DNA from: Pontixanthobacter gangjinensis
GTDB lineage: Bacteria; Pseudomonadota; Alphaproteobacteria; Sphingomonadales; Sphingomonadaceae
Length of the DNA stretch: 64,000 nt
Assembly (NCBI RefSeq): GCF_009827545.1
Contig: NZ_WTYS01000001.1
Location: 186,001 to 250,000 of the forward strand
Reading direction: 5' to 3'
How positions within the stretch are numbered: position 1 is the stretch's first letter; each line of letters begins with the position of its first letter. Shown here one piece after another: positions 25,742-35,121 of the stretch. The position numbers were made by a program, and so were the translations under genes. The notes under the pieces were generated by a model. The model was not told the origin of the DNA and did not search any database. It saw only the letters and a program-made list of their open reading frames with translations.

Positions 25742-25805
25742 TTCCCTGCGCAAAACTTTCTGCAAGTAAGCTGACCAAGCGGCTCCGCACTGCTAGATAG
25801 CGTCT

Positions 25806-28646
25806 ATGGCCGAAAAACAGCACCTCTATCTCGTCGATGGTTCCGCATATATTTTCCGTGCTTACCACCGGTTGCCGCCGCTAACTGACCCTGAGGGGAC
25901 GCCCGTTGGCGCGGTTTACGGATACACGACCATGCTCTGGAAGCTGGCGGAGGATTTGGACAAGGCAGAAGGGCCAACACACCTCGGGGTGATTCTCGAC
26001 AAATCGAGTCATTCCTTCCGCAATGATATTTTTCCTGAATACAAAGCGAATCGCCCGCCCCCGCCCGAAGATCTGGTGCCGCAATTCCCGTTAATTCGCG
26101 ATGCGACGCGCGCCTTTAGCCTCGAATGTATCGAAGAGCAGGGGTTGGAGGCCGATGACCTGATTGCATCCTATGCCCGGGCGGCAGCCGCACAGAACTG
26201 GGATGTCACCATCGTTTCATCCGACAAGGATTTGATGCAGCTAATCGGTGAAGGCAGCGAATCGATTGGCAAGATCGACATGCTTGATACAATGAAGAAT
26301 CAGCGCATTTCGATCCCCGAAGTGGCTGAGAAATTCGGCGTTGCACCTGAACTGGTTGGCGATGTGCTCGCGCTGATGGGCGATTCGGTCGATAATATTC
26401 CAGGTATCTATGGCGTCGGTCCGAAAACCGCGACCAAGCTGATCCAGGAGCATGGCAGTCTTACCGCCGCGCTCGATTCGGCAGCGGATATGAAGAAATC
26501 CAAGCTGAAAGAGCGCCTACTAGAACACCGCGCCGACGCAGAACTCAGCCGCATTTTGGTAACGTTGAAGGAAGATTGCGATCTGCCAGTGCCGATCGAA
26601 TCATTCAAGTTAGACGGGGTGCCGCCCGAACCGCTCGCGACATTCCTCACCAAGCATGGATTCACCAGTCTGCTGCGCCGTTTGGATACGGGTAGCGGCA
26701 GTCCAGAGCGCACAACCAATCTTAACCCGGCCAAGGCAATTACCGCAGGCGTAGCAGGCACAGAAAAGGGCAACCGCCAAGCTTCGCCCGAAATGACGCC
26801 GATTGACCGGAGCGCCTATGAATGCGTTCAGGATCGCGAAACGCTGGACCGCTGGATCTCCAAATGTTTCGCGGCTCGTGTCATTGCGGTCGACACTGAA
26901 ACCAGCGCGCTCGACGCAATGCAAGCCGATCTAGTTGGAATCAGCCTTGCGACAGGACCAAATGAGGCCTGCTATATCCCGCTGGCGCATGGCGGTAGCG
27001 ATATGTTCACCGAGAAGCCGAAGCAGATCGACCGCGAGGAAGCTTTGGAGGCGCTCCGCCCGCTGTTGGCCAGCGATGCCGTTCTGAAAATCGGCCAGAA
27101 TATCAAATATGACCTCAACGTGCTGGCACGTTACAACACCCCGATTTCGCCAATTGATGACACGATGATCATCAGTTTCGATCTGGACGCAGGCCGCGGG
27201 GAAGCAGGCATCGGCGGCGGTCACGGAATGGATGAATTGTCCGTCCGGCATCTTGGCCACTCGCCGCTTAGCTTCAAGGACGTTTGCGGCACCGGCAAAA
27301 AGCAGATCCCTTTTGGCGAAGTGCCGCTGGACCGGGCAACCGAATATGCGGCAGAAGATGCCGATGTGACCTGGCGCCTCCACTCGCTGCTCAAACCGAG
27401 ATTACCGATAGAGGGAGGCACCAAAGTATACGAGCGGGTCGACCGGCCCTTAGTGCCCGTAGTGGCGCAGATGGAGCGGCATGGCATCAAAGTTGATCGC
27501 GCCCAACTGTCGCGGCTGTCTGAAGAATTTGCGACCACCATGGGGACGCTAGAAACGCAAATTCACGAAGATGCAGGACAGGAATTTTCCATCGGAAGCC
27601 CCAAGCAATTGGGGGAAATTCTGTTCGACAAGCTTGGCTATAAGGGCGGACGCAAAGGCAAAAGCGGGCAATATTCGACCGATCTGACCATGCTAGAAAA
27701 GCTCGCTGAACAGGGCGCGGGAATTGCCACACGGGTGCTCGAATGGCGGCAGCTGGCGAAGCTTAAATCGACCTATACCGATGCGTTGCAAGCCGCGATC
27801 AATCCCAACACTGGCCGCGTGCACACAAGCTACAGCTTAGTTGGTGCACAGACAGGCCGGCTGTCCTCCACCGATCCAAATTTGCAGAACATTCCGATTC
27901 GGACCGAAATCGGCCGGCAAATCCGCGAAGCATTTGTTGCGGACGAGGGTAATGTATTGCTCGCCGCCGATTATTCGCAAATTGAGTTGCGGCTGGCGGC
28001 GCATATGGCGGACGTCCCTTCGCTGAAAGAGGCCTTCGAACAGGGCGAGGATATCCACTCGCGCACCGCACGCGAAATGTATGGCGAGGTCAATCGCGAA
28101 ACCCGCGCGCAAGCCAAGACGATCAATTTCGCCATCCTCTACGGCATATCGCGTTGGGGGCTTGCAGGGCGGCTCGGAGTCGAAGCCGATGAGGCGCAGG
28201 CGATGATTGACCGGTATTTCGAACGGTTCCCAGGCATCCAGCGCTATATCGCTGAAACGCTGGAGACGGTGCGCGAGCGCGGGTATTCGGAAACTCTGTT
28301 TGGCCGCAAAACCTGGTTCCCGCGGATCAACTCCAAAAATCAGGCCGAACGCCAAGGCAGCGAACGCGCCGCGATCAATGCACCGATCCAAGGAACCTGC
28401 GCCGATATTATCAAGCGTGCCATGGTGCGGATGATGCCGGCGCTCGACACTGCTGGCCTCGGCCATGTGCGGATGCTGCTGCAAGTCCACGATGAATTGG
28501 TGTTTGAACTGCCAGAAGGCGATGTTGAGGCGGCGACATCAATTATCAGAAACGTTATGGCAAAGGCTGCAGAGCCGGCGGTAAAGCTGGATGTGCCGCT
28601 GGGAATCGAAATCGGTTCGGGCACAAGTTGGGGCGCAGCGCATTGA
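25806..28646 (+). CDS. polA: DNA polymerase I
   Basis: A 946-residue enzyme for Okazaki-fragment processing and repair. The 5'-nuclease domain spans about 1-290 (YLVDGSAYIFRAYH). The 3'-5' exonuclease domain is intact: VIAVDTETSALD near residue 362 keeps the two acidic metal ligands. The polymerase domain carries motif A AADYSQIELR near 720 and motif C VHDELVFE near 895. Length is typical of alphaproteobacteria. A non-essential downstream MscS gene follows after 48 bases. Confidence 0.98.
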   Translation: MAEKQHLYLVDGSAYIFRAYHRLPPLTDPEGTPVGAVYGYTTMLWKLAEDLDKAEGPTHLGVILDKSSHSFRNDIFPEYKANRPPPPEDLVPQFPLIRDATRAFSLECIEEQGLEADDLIASYARAAAAQNWDVTIVSSDKDLMQLIGEGSESIGKIDMLDTMKNQRISIPEVAEKFGVAPELVGDVLALMGDSVDNIPGIYGVGPKTATKLIQEHGSLTAALDSAADMKKSKLKERLLEHRADAELSRILVTLKEDCDLPVPIESFKLDGVPPEPLATFLTKHGFTSLLRRLDTGSGSPERTTNLNPAKAITAGVAGTEKGNRQASPEMTPIDRSAYECVQDRETLDRWISKCFAARVIAVDTETSALDAMQADLVGISLATGPNEACYIPLAHGGSDMFTEKPKQIDREEALEALRPLLASDAVLKIGQNIKYDLNVLARYNTPISPIDDTMIISFDLDAGRGEAGIGGGHGMDELSVRHLGHSPLSFKDVCGTGKKQIPFGEVPLDRATEYAAEDADVTWRLHSLLKPRLPIEGGTKVYERVDRPLVPVVAQMERHGIKVDRAQLSRLSEEFATTMGTLETQIHEDAGQEFSIGSPKQLGEILFDKLGYKGGRKGKSGQYSTDLTMLEKLAEQGAGIATRVLEWRQLAKLKSTYTDALQAAINPNTGRVHTSYSLVGAQTGRLSSTDPNLQNIPIRTEIGRQIREAFVADEGNVLLAADYSQIELRLAAHMADVPSLKEAFEQGEDIHSRTAREMYGEVNRETRAQAKTINFAILYGISRWGLAGRLGVEADEAQAMIDRYFERFPGIQRYIAETLETVRERGYSETLFGRKTWFPRINSKNQAERQGSERAAINAPIQGTCADIIKRAMVRMMPALDTAGLGHVRMLLQVHDELVFELPEGDVEAATSIIRNVMAKAAEPAVKLDVPLGIEIGSGTSWGAAH

Positions 28647-28694
28647 TAGGCTACGCTCTCTCTAAAAATCCCTGAAGAAAATTAAGGCCGCTCG

Positions 28695-29774
28695 ATGCTC
28701 GACCAGTTAAACCCGACCAATTGGACCATAATCTGGGAAGATGTGGCCATCGCAGCCGCCGCATTGGTGCTTTCTGTATGTGCCGCCTATTTCATTTACC
28801 GCATTGTCTTTGCGATATTGCGGCGGATAACTGCGGCATCGGAAAGCTCCGCTGATGATCTTATTATTGAAAGCATTCGCAGACCGATAAAATGGTCGCT
28901 GATTGCAATCGCCATAACGCTGGTGGCGCAGGCGAACGCATCGCTCGCATTTGTATGGGAACCGCTTGCCAAATTCGTTCGCCCAGCTTTGCTCGGCTGG
29001 ATCGCCTATACTTTGGTCAAATCCTTCACTGCTGCGATGGAAATCAAGCTTGAGGCATCGGAGGATCCTGTTGCTGTCCGCAGCCGCCGGACGCGTATTT
29101 CGATACTGTCCCGCACGGCGACGTTCGCAATCATTTTTATCACCGTCGGGCTAATGCTGCTGGGGATTCCCGGTGTCAGCGAAATCGGAGCAACGCTGCT
29201 TGCATCAGCCGGCCTTGCCGCATTGGCCATTGGTGCAGCCGCTCAGCCTGCGCTCAAGTCGCTGATAGGCGGCCTGCAAATGGCAATCACCGAGCCACTG
29301 CGGATCGGCGATTTGGTGGTGGTCGATGGCCATACGGGGCGCGTCGAGGAAATCCGCATGAGCTTCATTACCGTGCGCACATGGGATGAGCGGGCGATTA
29401 TCGTGCCCACAACGCAAGTGCTCGAAAGCAGTTTTGAAAACTGGTCTCGCAAGAGCGAGATGTTGACTGGTCCGGTCTTTCTCCATCTCGATCCAGCGGC
29501 AGAAATCGAACCGATCCGCGCCGAATTTACCCGCTTTGTCGAAGAGCAAGAGAATTGGGATGGCCGCACGGTCGCGCTGCTGATGACCGAAGCCTACCCA
29601 GAAAGCATTGAATTGCGCCTCTCGATGAGCGCCAAGACAATTGGCGAATTGTTTGCGCTTCGCTGCGCAGTGCGCGAACATATGATCGATTGGCTACGCA
29701 GGGAAATGCCGCATGCGCTGATCCGCCACCGGCTTGAAGTCGAGGCGGCGAACCAGCGTGCTATGGGTAATTAA
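28695..29774 (+). CDS. MscS family mechanosensitive ion channel
   Basis: A 359-residue inner-membrane protein. Four hydrophobic segments (about 15-40, 65-85, 95-110, 135-155) precede the pore helix LASAGLAALAIGAAAQPALKSL and the beta domain MAITEPLRIGDLVVVDGHTG that are characteristic of MscS. It releases solutes under hypo-osmotic shock. It lies 12 bases from the convergent CDC48 gene. Confidence 0.92.
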   Translation: MLDQLNPTNWTIIWEDVAIAAAALVLSVCAAYFIYRIVFAILRRITAASESSADDLIIESIRRPIKWSLIAIAITLVAQANASLAFVWEPLAKFVRPALLGWIAYTLVKSFTAAMEIKLEASEDPVAVRSRRTRISILSRTATFAIIFITVGLMLLGIPGVSEIGATLLASAGLAALAIGAAAQPALKSLIGGLQMAITEPLRIGDLVVVDGHTGRVEEIRMSFITVRTWDERAIIVPTTQVLESSFENWSRKSEMLTGPVFLHLDPAAEIEPIRAEFTRFVEEQENWDGRTVALLMTEAYPESIELRLSMSAKTIGELFALRCAVREHMIDWLRREMPHALIRHRLEVEAANQRAMGN

Positions 29775-29786
29775 TCTACCTGCAAA

Positions 29787-32117
29787 TTAGTCTTCAATAT
29801 TGCCGTGCTTCTTATCACGGGTCGGTTCGAACATCCCGTCATGAACGAAGCCGATGGGCTGAACCTGCGCAGCGCGCGTTTTCAGCTCGCCCCGCATCTT
29901 TTTATATTCGTCCTCCATCTTTTGCGTGACTGTGGCGCGCGAATCTTTAAGCGCCTCGGAAAAATCAGCTGCGGTGACTTGTTTCACGTCACCGCCAGCA
30001 CGGCGCAGAGCGTTGAGACCGGCACGGCGCACGACATCTTCCAGATCAGCCCCTGTGAAGCGCGCGGTTTTGCTTGCTACATCAGCCAACTTCACATCCT
30101 TGGCGAGAGGCATGTCAGCGGAATGAATAGATAAAATTCGCTCGCGCCCCTTTTCATCGGGCGTTCCAACATAGACCAACTCATCGAACCGGCCTGGTCT
30201 CAGCAAGGCAGGGTCGACCAAAGCAGGGCGATTGGTTGCCCCGATGACAATCACCGATTGCAATTCCTCCAGCCCGTCCATTTCAGCAAGGATGGTGTTG
30301 ACCACTCTTCCGGTGACTTGCGGTTCCCCTTGCCCACTACCGCGAGCGGGAACCAGACTGTCAATTTCGTCGATAAACACAACGCACGGCGCAACCGAGC
30401 GAGCACGCTGGAACATCCGGGCAATCTGCTGTTCGCTTTCGCCATACCATTTCGACAGCAAATCGGAGCTTTTCATCGAGATGAAATTGGCTTCGGCCTC
30501 CTTCGCCACCGCTTTCGCTAGCAAGGTCTTGCCAGTGCCGGGAGGACCATAGAGCAGGAAGCCCTTGGCTGCGCGAATACCGAGCCGCTCGAATGCTTCA
30601 GGGTTCTTAAGCGGGAGTTCAATGCCCTCTTTGAGCTTGTCTATAGCATCATCAACGCCGCCAATGTCAGCCCAGCCGACATTGGGCATTTGCACCATTA
30701 CTTCACGCATCGCGGATGGTTGCACACGCTTGAGCGCCGACAGGAAATCTTCCCGCGTCACACACAGATCGTCGAGCACATCTTGCGGGACCGTGCGTTC
30801 ATCCAAATCCAAACGCGGCATAATTCCGCGCACCGCATCAATCGCCGCTTCTCTGGCGAGCGCCGCAATGTCGGCGCCGACAAAACCATGCGTTGTCTTG
30901 GCAAGCTCGTCCAAATTGACCTTATCGCCGAGCGGCATTCCACGGGTATGAATCGCTAGAATTTCGCGGCGCCCCTTCTCATCAGGCACGCCGATGATGA
31001 TTTCGCGGTCGAAACGGCCAGGACGGCGGAGCGCTTCGTCCATTGCATCGGGTCGGTTGGTTGCGGCAATAACCACCAGATTAGACCTAGCTTCCAACCC
31101 GTCCATCAGCGTCAGCAATTGAGCAACTAGCCGCTTCTCGGCCTCGCCCGGTACTTGCGTGCGCTTGGGTGCGATCGAATCGATTTCATCAATAAAGATG
31201 ATTGACGGAGCAACCCGAGTGGCTTCCTCGAACACTTCGCGCAGCTTTTTCTCGCTCTCGCCATAGCCCGATCCCATGATCTCTGGGCCGTTAATGGTGA
31301 AAAATTCCGCGTCGCTTTCGTTGGCGACCGCTTGCGCAAGCCGAGTCTTACCGGTGCCAGGAGGGCCGTGCAGCAGCACGCCCTTGGGCGGATCAACACC
31401 AAGGCGAGTGAATAATTCAGGATATCGCAGCGGCAATTCGACCATTTCGCGCAATTGCTGGATCGTGTCACCGATGCCGCCGACATCATCATAATTGACG
31501 CCCGCACGCGGATCGCGCGGCTCCTCGAATTCGGCCCGCAATTCGACCTCGGTGTTCTCGTCAATATGAACGATACCCTTGGGAGTGGTTGAAACAACGC
31601 TCAAACGTATTTGAGTAAGCGCGTAGGCTGGCGCATTGAACATACGCTGCACTTGTGGCGGCATGTTCTGGACCGGCTGCTGGCCCGTGGTGGCCACTAA
31701 GTCGCCTGTGACAATCGGTTTGCGGAAGAAATTGCGCTTGAGCGCCTGGGTCGGACCTTGCAGTCGCATTTCGCGCTGCGCCGGTGCGAAAACCACTCGC
31801 GTGGCTGCTTGCGATTTGCTCACGCTAATCTTTACATGCTCTCCAGATCCCGCTTCGGCATTGCCGCGTTGCAGACCGTCGAGCCGGACGACGTCGAGCG
31901 ACTGATCCTCGTCATAGGCGGGCATTGCGATCGCTACCGTGCTTCGCTTGCCAGTAATCTCGACCACGTCACCTTCAGTAATGCCAAGTTTCTGAAACGC
32001 AGAGCGCGGCATTCGCGCAATACCTTGACCGCTTTCTTCCTGCCTCGCTGCTGCGACTTGCAACCGCACGCTTTTGTCTTTCTTCTTTTCTGCTTCAGTC
32101 GCTTTAGCGTTGGCCAT
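29787..32117 (-). CDS. CDC48/VCP-like double AAA+ ATPase
   Basis: A 776-residue protein unfoldase-like ATPase. An N-terminal double-psi barrel domain (1-205, with [20 protein letters not shown]) is followed by two AAA modules, each with GPPGTGKT (near 250 and 525) and FIDEIDS, and conserved ATNRP sensor 1 plus [10 protein letters not shown] / [10 protein letters not shown] arginine-finger regions. The architecture is that of archaeal VAT and eukaryotic p97, rare in bacteria but known in sphingomonads. [10 protein letters not shown] at 32117 is preferred over a start ten codons upstream. Substrates unknown. Confidence 0.93.
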   Translation of the reverse strand: MANAKATEAEKKKDKSVRLQVAAARQEESGQGIARMPRSAFQKLGITEGDVVEITGKRSTVAIAMPAYDEDQSLDVVRLDGLQRGNAEAGSGEHVKISVSKSQAATRVVFAPAQREMRLQGPTQALKRNFFRKPIVTGDLVATTGQQPVQNMPPQVQRMFNAPAYALTQIRLSVVSTTPKGIVHIDENTEVELRAEFEEPRDPRAGVNYDDVGGIGDTIQQLREMVELPLRYPELFTRLGVDPPKGVLLHGPPGTGKTRLAQAVANESDAEFFTINGPEIMGSGYGESEKKLREVFEEATRVAPSIIFIDEIDSIAPKRTQVPGEAEKRLVAQLLTLMDGLEARSNLVVIAATNRPDAMDEALRRPGRFDREIIIGVPDEKGRREILAIHTRGMPLGDKVNLDELAKTTHGFVGADIAALAREAAIDAVRGIMPRLDLDERTVPQDVLDDLCVTREDFLSALKRVQPSAMREVMVQMPNVGWADIGGVDDAIDKLKEGIELPLKNPEAFERLGIRAAKGFLLYGPPGTGKTLLAKAVAKEAEANFISMKSSDLLSKWYGESEQQIARMFQRARSVAPCVVFIDEIDSLVPARGSGQGEPQVTGRVVNTILAEMDGLEELQSVIVIGATNRPALVDPALLRPGRFDELVYVGTPDEKGRERILSIHSADMPLAKDVKLADVASKTARFTGADLEDVVRRAGLNALRRAGGDVKQVTAADFSEALKDSRATVTQKMEDEYKKMRGELKTRAAQVQPIGFVHDGMFEPTRDKKHGNIED

Positions 32118-32283
32118 CGGGCATCTGCTTTCTGTATATCGGAACAAATAGAAAGCTCTAGCTAGGTAGCGTATGGCAATGATGCAAATGACGATGCAAT
32201 CCAGAGCCCCGCGCAGCCCACAAACTCAGCCAGCCTATGTTGCTGCGCGGACTGAAGAAAACGCACCCTTACTTGCCAGACAA

Positions 32284-32347
32284 GAAAAAAGCCCGGTCGT
32301 TGCCGACCGGGCTATAAAAGTTTGGGAGAGGATGCCTGAAAGGCGCT
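32284..32347 (-). ncRNA. Small RNA candidate resembling the suhB/MmgR family
   Basis: On the minus strand a short transcript is predicted: hairpin GCC-TTTCA-GGC (32344-32334), unpaired CU-rich ATCCTCTCCCAAACTTTTAT, then a perfect nine-pair terminator GCCCGGTCG-GCAA-CGACCGGGC (32312-32291) followed by TTTTTT. A possible promoter is TTGCAC (32379-32374), 18 bases, ATTTAG (32355-32350). No gene ends upstream on this strand, so the terminator needs its own transcript. The CU-rich anti-Shine-Dalgarno-like loop before the terminator resembles the alphaproteobacterial suhB/MmgR RNAs. Family membership is by memory of the pattern, not by search. Confidence 0.6.
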
Positions 32348-32400
32348 ATCTAAATGGCGGATAGGCGGTTTTTGTGCAAGTGCGAAAAGAGCATGGTCAG

Positions 32401-32425
32401 TTGCATTTTGTGCAACAAAATGTAA
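32401..32425. promoter_or_regulatory. 25-base near-perfect palindrome, operator candidate
   Basis: CATTTTGT-GCA-ACAAAATG-type symmetry: eight central pairs on each side are perfect and the outer TTG/TAA add two more, with a single mismatch. It lies 22 bases upstream of the putative -35 of the small RNA and 190 bases before the CoA-transferase gene. Confidence 0.6.
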
Positions 32426-32499
32426 GCTGCTGTGAAATAATGGCTTTATCCGAATTTCTCGGTGATGCCCCCGTAGATTATTCGCTTTCGATTTTTAAT

Positions 32500-32514
32500 T
32501 GTTGCGTCGCAACA
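32500..32514. promoter_or_regulatory. 15-base palindrome upstream of scoA
   Basis: TGTTGCG-T-CGCAACA, seven-base perfect arms. It shares TGTTGC/GCAACA with the palindrome at 32401-32425. Position between the sRNA and the CoA-transferase operon suggests a regulator site. No -35/-10 pair for scoA was convincing. The rest of 32426-32616 shows only a strong but distant AAAGGAGGT at 32588-32596. Confidence 0.5.
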
Positions 32515-32616
32515 TGCGCAGGGAAGTTGAGCGGAGCGGCATTCCATCCCCCTTTCGGCTGGGGTGACATCGTCCATTCGTCATTCTAAAGGAGGTTATT
32601 CCCGCTGGAGGACTGA

Positions 32617-33336
32617 ATGAACAAGATTTTTCCTGATGCTGCAACTGCTCTCGAAGGCGTATTGCGCGATGGCATGCTAATCGCATCCGGCGGCTTTGGA
32701 CTGTGCGGCATTCCGGAGCGCTTTCTCGATGCGATTCGCGACAGCGGCGTGTCTGGACTTACTTTTGCCAGCAACAATGCCGGGATCGACAATGAAGGCA
32801 TCGGCAAGCTGCTCCGCACTAAGCAGGTCAAGAAAATGATCGCGTCTTATGTCGGCGAGAATAAGGAATTTGAGCGGCAGTTCCTGGCTGGCGAGCTCGA
32901 AGTCGAATTTTGCCCGCAAGGTACATTAGCCGAACGAATGCGCGCTGGCGGCGCAGGCATCCCGGGTTTTTATACGAAGACCGGAGTCGGCACCCAAGTT
33001 GCCGACGGCAAGGAAGTCAAAAGCTTCGATGGGCCAGACGGTCCGCAGGATTATATCCTCGAGCGCGGAATCTTCGCGGACCTTGCGATCGTTAAGGCAT
33101 GGAAGGCGGACGAGACCGGCAATCTGGTGTTCCGCAAGACTGCGCGCAATTTCAATCTGCCTGCCGCAACCTGCGGCAAAATTTGTGTGGTTGAAGTCGA
33201 AGAAATCGTGCCGGTAGGCTCGCTTGATCCCGACTGCATCCATCTGCCCGGTGTGTATGTGCAACGAATGGTGGTGGGCGCGCCCTATGACAAGAAGATC
33301 GAATTCGTCACCACACGCGAACGTGCCGATGCCTAA
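32617..33336 (+). CDS. scoA: 3-oxoacid CoA-transferase subunit A
   Basis: A 239-residue alpha subunit of a succinyl-CoA:3-ketoacid CoA-transferase. MLIASGGFGLCGIPERFLDA, TFASNNAGIDNEGIGKLL and the GGAGIPGFYTKTGVGT segment are typical. It activates acetoacetate with succinyl-CoA in ketone body or polyhydroxybutyrate use. GGAG lies ten bases before ATG; a stronger AAAGGAGGT lies 20 bases further up. The beta subunit is separated from it by an inserted lipoprotein gene. Confidence 0.95.
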   Translation: MNKIFPDAATALEGVLRDGMLIASGGFGLCGIPERFLDAIRDSGVSGLTFASNNAGIDNEGIGKLLRTKQVKKMIASYVGENKEFERQFLAGELEVEFCPQGTLAERMRAGGAGIPGFYTKTGVGTQVADGKEVKSFDGPDGPQDYILERGIFADLAIVKAWKADETGNLVFRKTARNFNLPAATCGKICVVEVEEIVPVGSLDPDCIHLPGVYVQRMVVGAPYDKKIEFVTTRERADA

Positions 33337-33351
33337 CCGGAAGGCTTAACC

Positions 33352-34473
33352 GTGAAACCAGCCTCTCTTCGTCTTGCCGCCTCTCTGGCATTGTTACCAT
33401 TGCTCGGCGGCTGCGTCGCGGCGCTGATTCCTGTTGCCGCTGGCGGGGCAATGTTTGGCAAGGATAAAATCGGATTGGGCGACAGCAGCGATGATCCTGT
33501 TCAGGCAGATCCAACTGTGATTGTCGAGGCAGCCATTGCTGCGAAAGGATTGGCTGAAGCAACCTCCGAAGAAACGGTTGCCGATCCTCTGCCCGCTGCC
33601 GAGCTGCTAGCAGAAAATCCTACAATTGCCGGGGCTTTTGCAGAATCAGCCCCAAATGCAGTGGCCGTGAAGAGCCAACCTTCAAAGACCACCGAACTTC
33701 CCGCCAGGTTGCCGAAAACAACTGGGTACAAAGAGCCATCGGTCGCAGGAGCACCTACTGCGGAACCCCGTTTTGAAGAAGCATTTGCGCCCGTCCAAGC
33801 GGTTTCCATGCCGATCGTTGCAACAACAACAACAACCAGCACGCCGCCGATAACCGCAGGTGTGACGCAGTCCGCACCAACATACGGGCCGACAGATTTC
33901 AGGGCATATGACGCACTGTATAGTTATGTCGATTCGCAAGCGAGGCGTGATCCTGTGCAAAGTTCACGGCAATCGGCATTGCTTGCAGCCCCAGGCACGC
34001 TCAGCCCGATACGGACCGATTGCAGCATCCGGCCACCAGCAGTCTTAATTGATCTGGATCCAGAGAATGCCGTTTTTGACCCAGGTGTTGAGGCACAGCC
34101 CAACCCCGCGCTTTCACAATTGCTGGCATCGCTGCGAGCGCAAGAGATTGAGGTTTTCTGGATTTCCGAGCTGTCTGCGATTCAGGCAGGTGCCGTGCGC
34201 AAGGCTTTGGTAGCAAGCAGCATGGACCCCGTCGGGCGTGACGGATTGTTGCTGATGCGCCGGATCGAGGACCGCAAACAAGCGCGGCGCAAAGAACTGG
34301 CCGAAACGCACTGCTTATTGGCGATTGCTGGAGATACACGAGCCGATTTTGACGAGCTGTATCTTTATCTGAAAGACGCCAACACTGCGCAACCACTTGA
34401 ATCGTTGATTGGAGCTGGCTGGTTCATAACGCCGCTTCCGCTCATCACACCAAATCAAAATCCCGAAGGATAG
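33352..34473 (+). CDS. Lipoprotein with degenerate HAD/acid phosphatase-like domain
   Basis: A 373-residue exported protein starting at a GTG with GAAGG upstream. LPLLGGC is a clear lipobox. Residues about 60-190 are low-complexity, with a run of six threonines. From about 225 the sequence follows class B/HAD acid phosphatases: AVLIDLDPENAVFD, EVFWISEL and CLLAIAGDTRADFDELY fit motifs I, II and III/IV. Motif I reads DLDPEN instead of DxDxT, so phosphatase activity is doubtful. It lies between scoA and scoB in the same orientation, with gaps of 15 and 6 bases. Function unknown. Confidence 0.65.
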   Translation: MKPASLRLAASLALLPLLGGCVAALIPVAAGGAMFGKDKIGLGDSSDDPVQADPTVIVEAAIAAKGLAEATSEETVADPLPAAELLAENPTIAGAFAESAPNAVAVKSQPSKTTELPARLPKTTGYKEPSVAGAPTAEPRFEEAFAPVQAVSMPIVATTTTTSTPPITAGVTQSAPTYGPTDFRAYDALYSYVDSQARRDPVQSSRQSALLAAPGTLSPIRTDCSIRPPAVLIDLDPENAVFDPGVEAQPNPALSQLLASLRAQEIEVFWISELSAIQAGAVRKALVASSMDPVGRDGLLLMRRIEDRKQARRKELAETHCLLAIAGDTRADFDELYLYLKDANTAQPLESLIGAGWFITPLPLITPNQNPEG

Positions 34474-34479
34474 ACCGCA

Positions 34480-35115
34480 ATGAGTTGGACCCGTGATCAA
34501 ATGGCTGCCCGAGCAGCGCAGGAATTGCAGGACGGTTATTACGTCAATCTGGGCATTGGTATCCCGACGCTGGTCGCCAACCATATCCCCGCAGGGATGC
34601 AAGTAACATTGCAATCCGAAAACGGCATGCTCGGCATTGGTCCTTTTCCCTTCGCGGGCGAAGAGGACGCCGATTTGATTAACGCTGGCAAGCAGACGAT
34701 CAGCGAGCTTCCGCATTCGGCCTATTTTGACAGCGCGGCTAGCTTTGCCATGATCCGTGGCGGGCATATCGACTTGACAGTTCTTGGCGCGATGGAAGTC
34801 GCGGAGAACGGCGATATTGCCAACTGGATGATCCCCGGCAAAATGATCAAAGGTATGGGCGGCGCGATGGATCTGGTGGCGGGGGTTAAGAAAATCATCG
34901 TTGTGATGGAGCACACCAGCAAGAACGGTGATCCAAAGTTCATTCCCGCTTGCACACTACCGCTCACCGGGACCAATGTGGTTGATATGATCGTGACCGA
35001 CCTTGCCGTGTTCAGACGCGATGATCACGCTAGCCCGTTCAAGCTTATCGAACTCGCTCCCGAAGTGACCGCAAAAGAAGTCGCTTCAAAGACAACCGCA
35101 CATTATGTCACCTAA
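34480..35115 (+). CDS. scoB: 3-oxoacid CoA-transferase subunit B
   Basis: A 211-residue beta subunit. [20 protein letters not shown] is typical and [12 protein letters not shown] contains the catalytic glutamate that forms the enzyme-CoA thioester. The gene starts six bases after the inserted lipoprotein gene and is followed six bases after its stop by a second CoA-transferase. It works with the product of 32617-33336. Confidence 0.95.
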   Translation: MSWTRDQMAARAAQELQDGYYVNLGIGIPTLVANHIPAGMQVTLQSENGMLGIGPFPFAGEEDADLINAGKQTISELPHSAYFDSAASFAMIRGGHIDLTVLGAMEVAENGDIANWMIPGKMIKGMGGAMDLVAGVKKIIVVMEHTSKNGDPKFIPACTLPLTGTNVVDMIVTDLAVFRRDDHASPFKLIELAPEVTAKEVASKTTAHYVT

Positions 35116-35121
35116 TTGGGC

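Noticed and set aside
32173-32364. Plus-strand 63-residue frame between CDC48 and scoA
   Set aside because: It spans the sRNA terminator in antisense, has no family and no good ribosome site.
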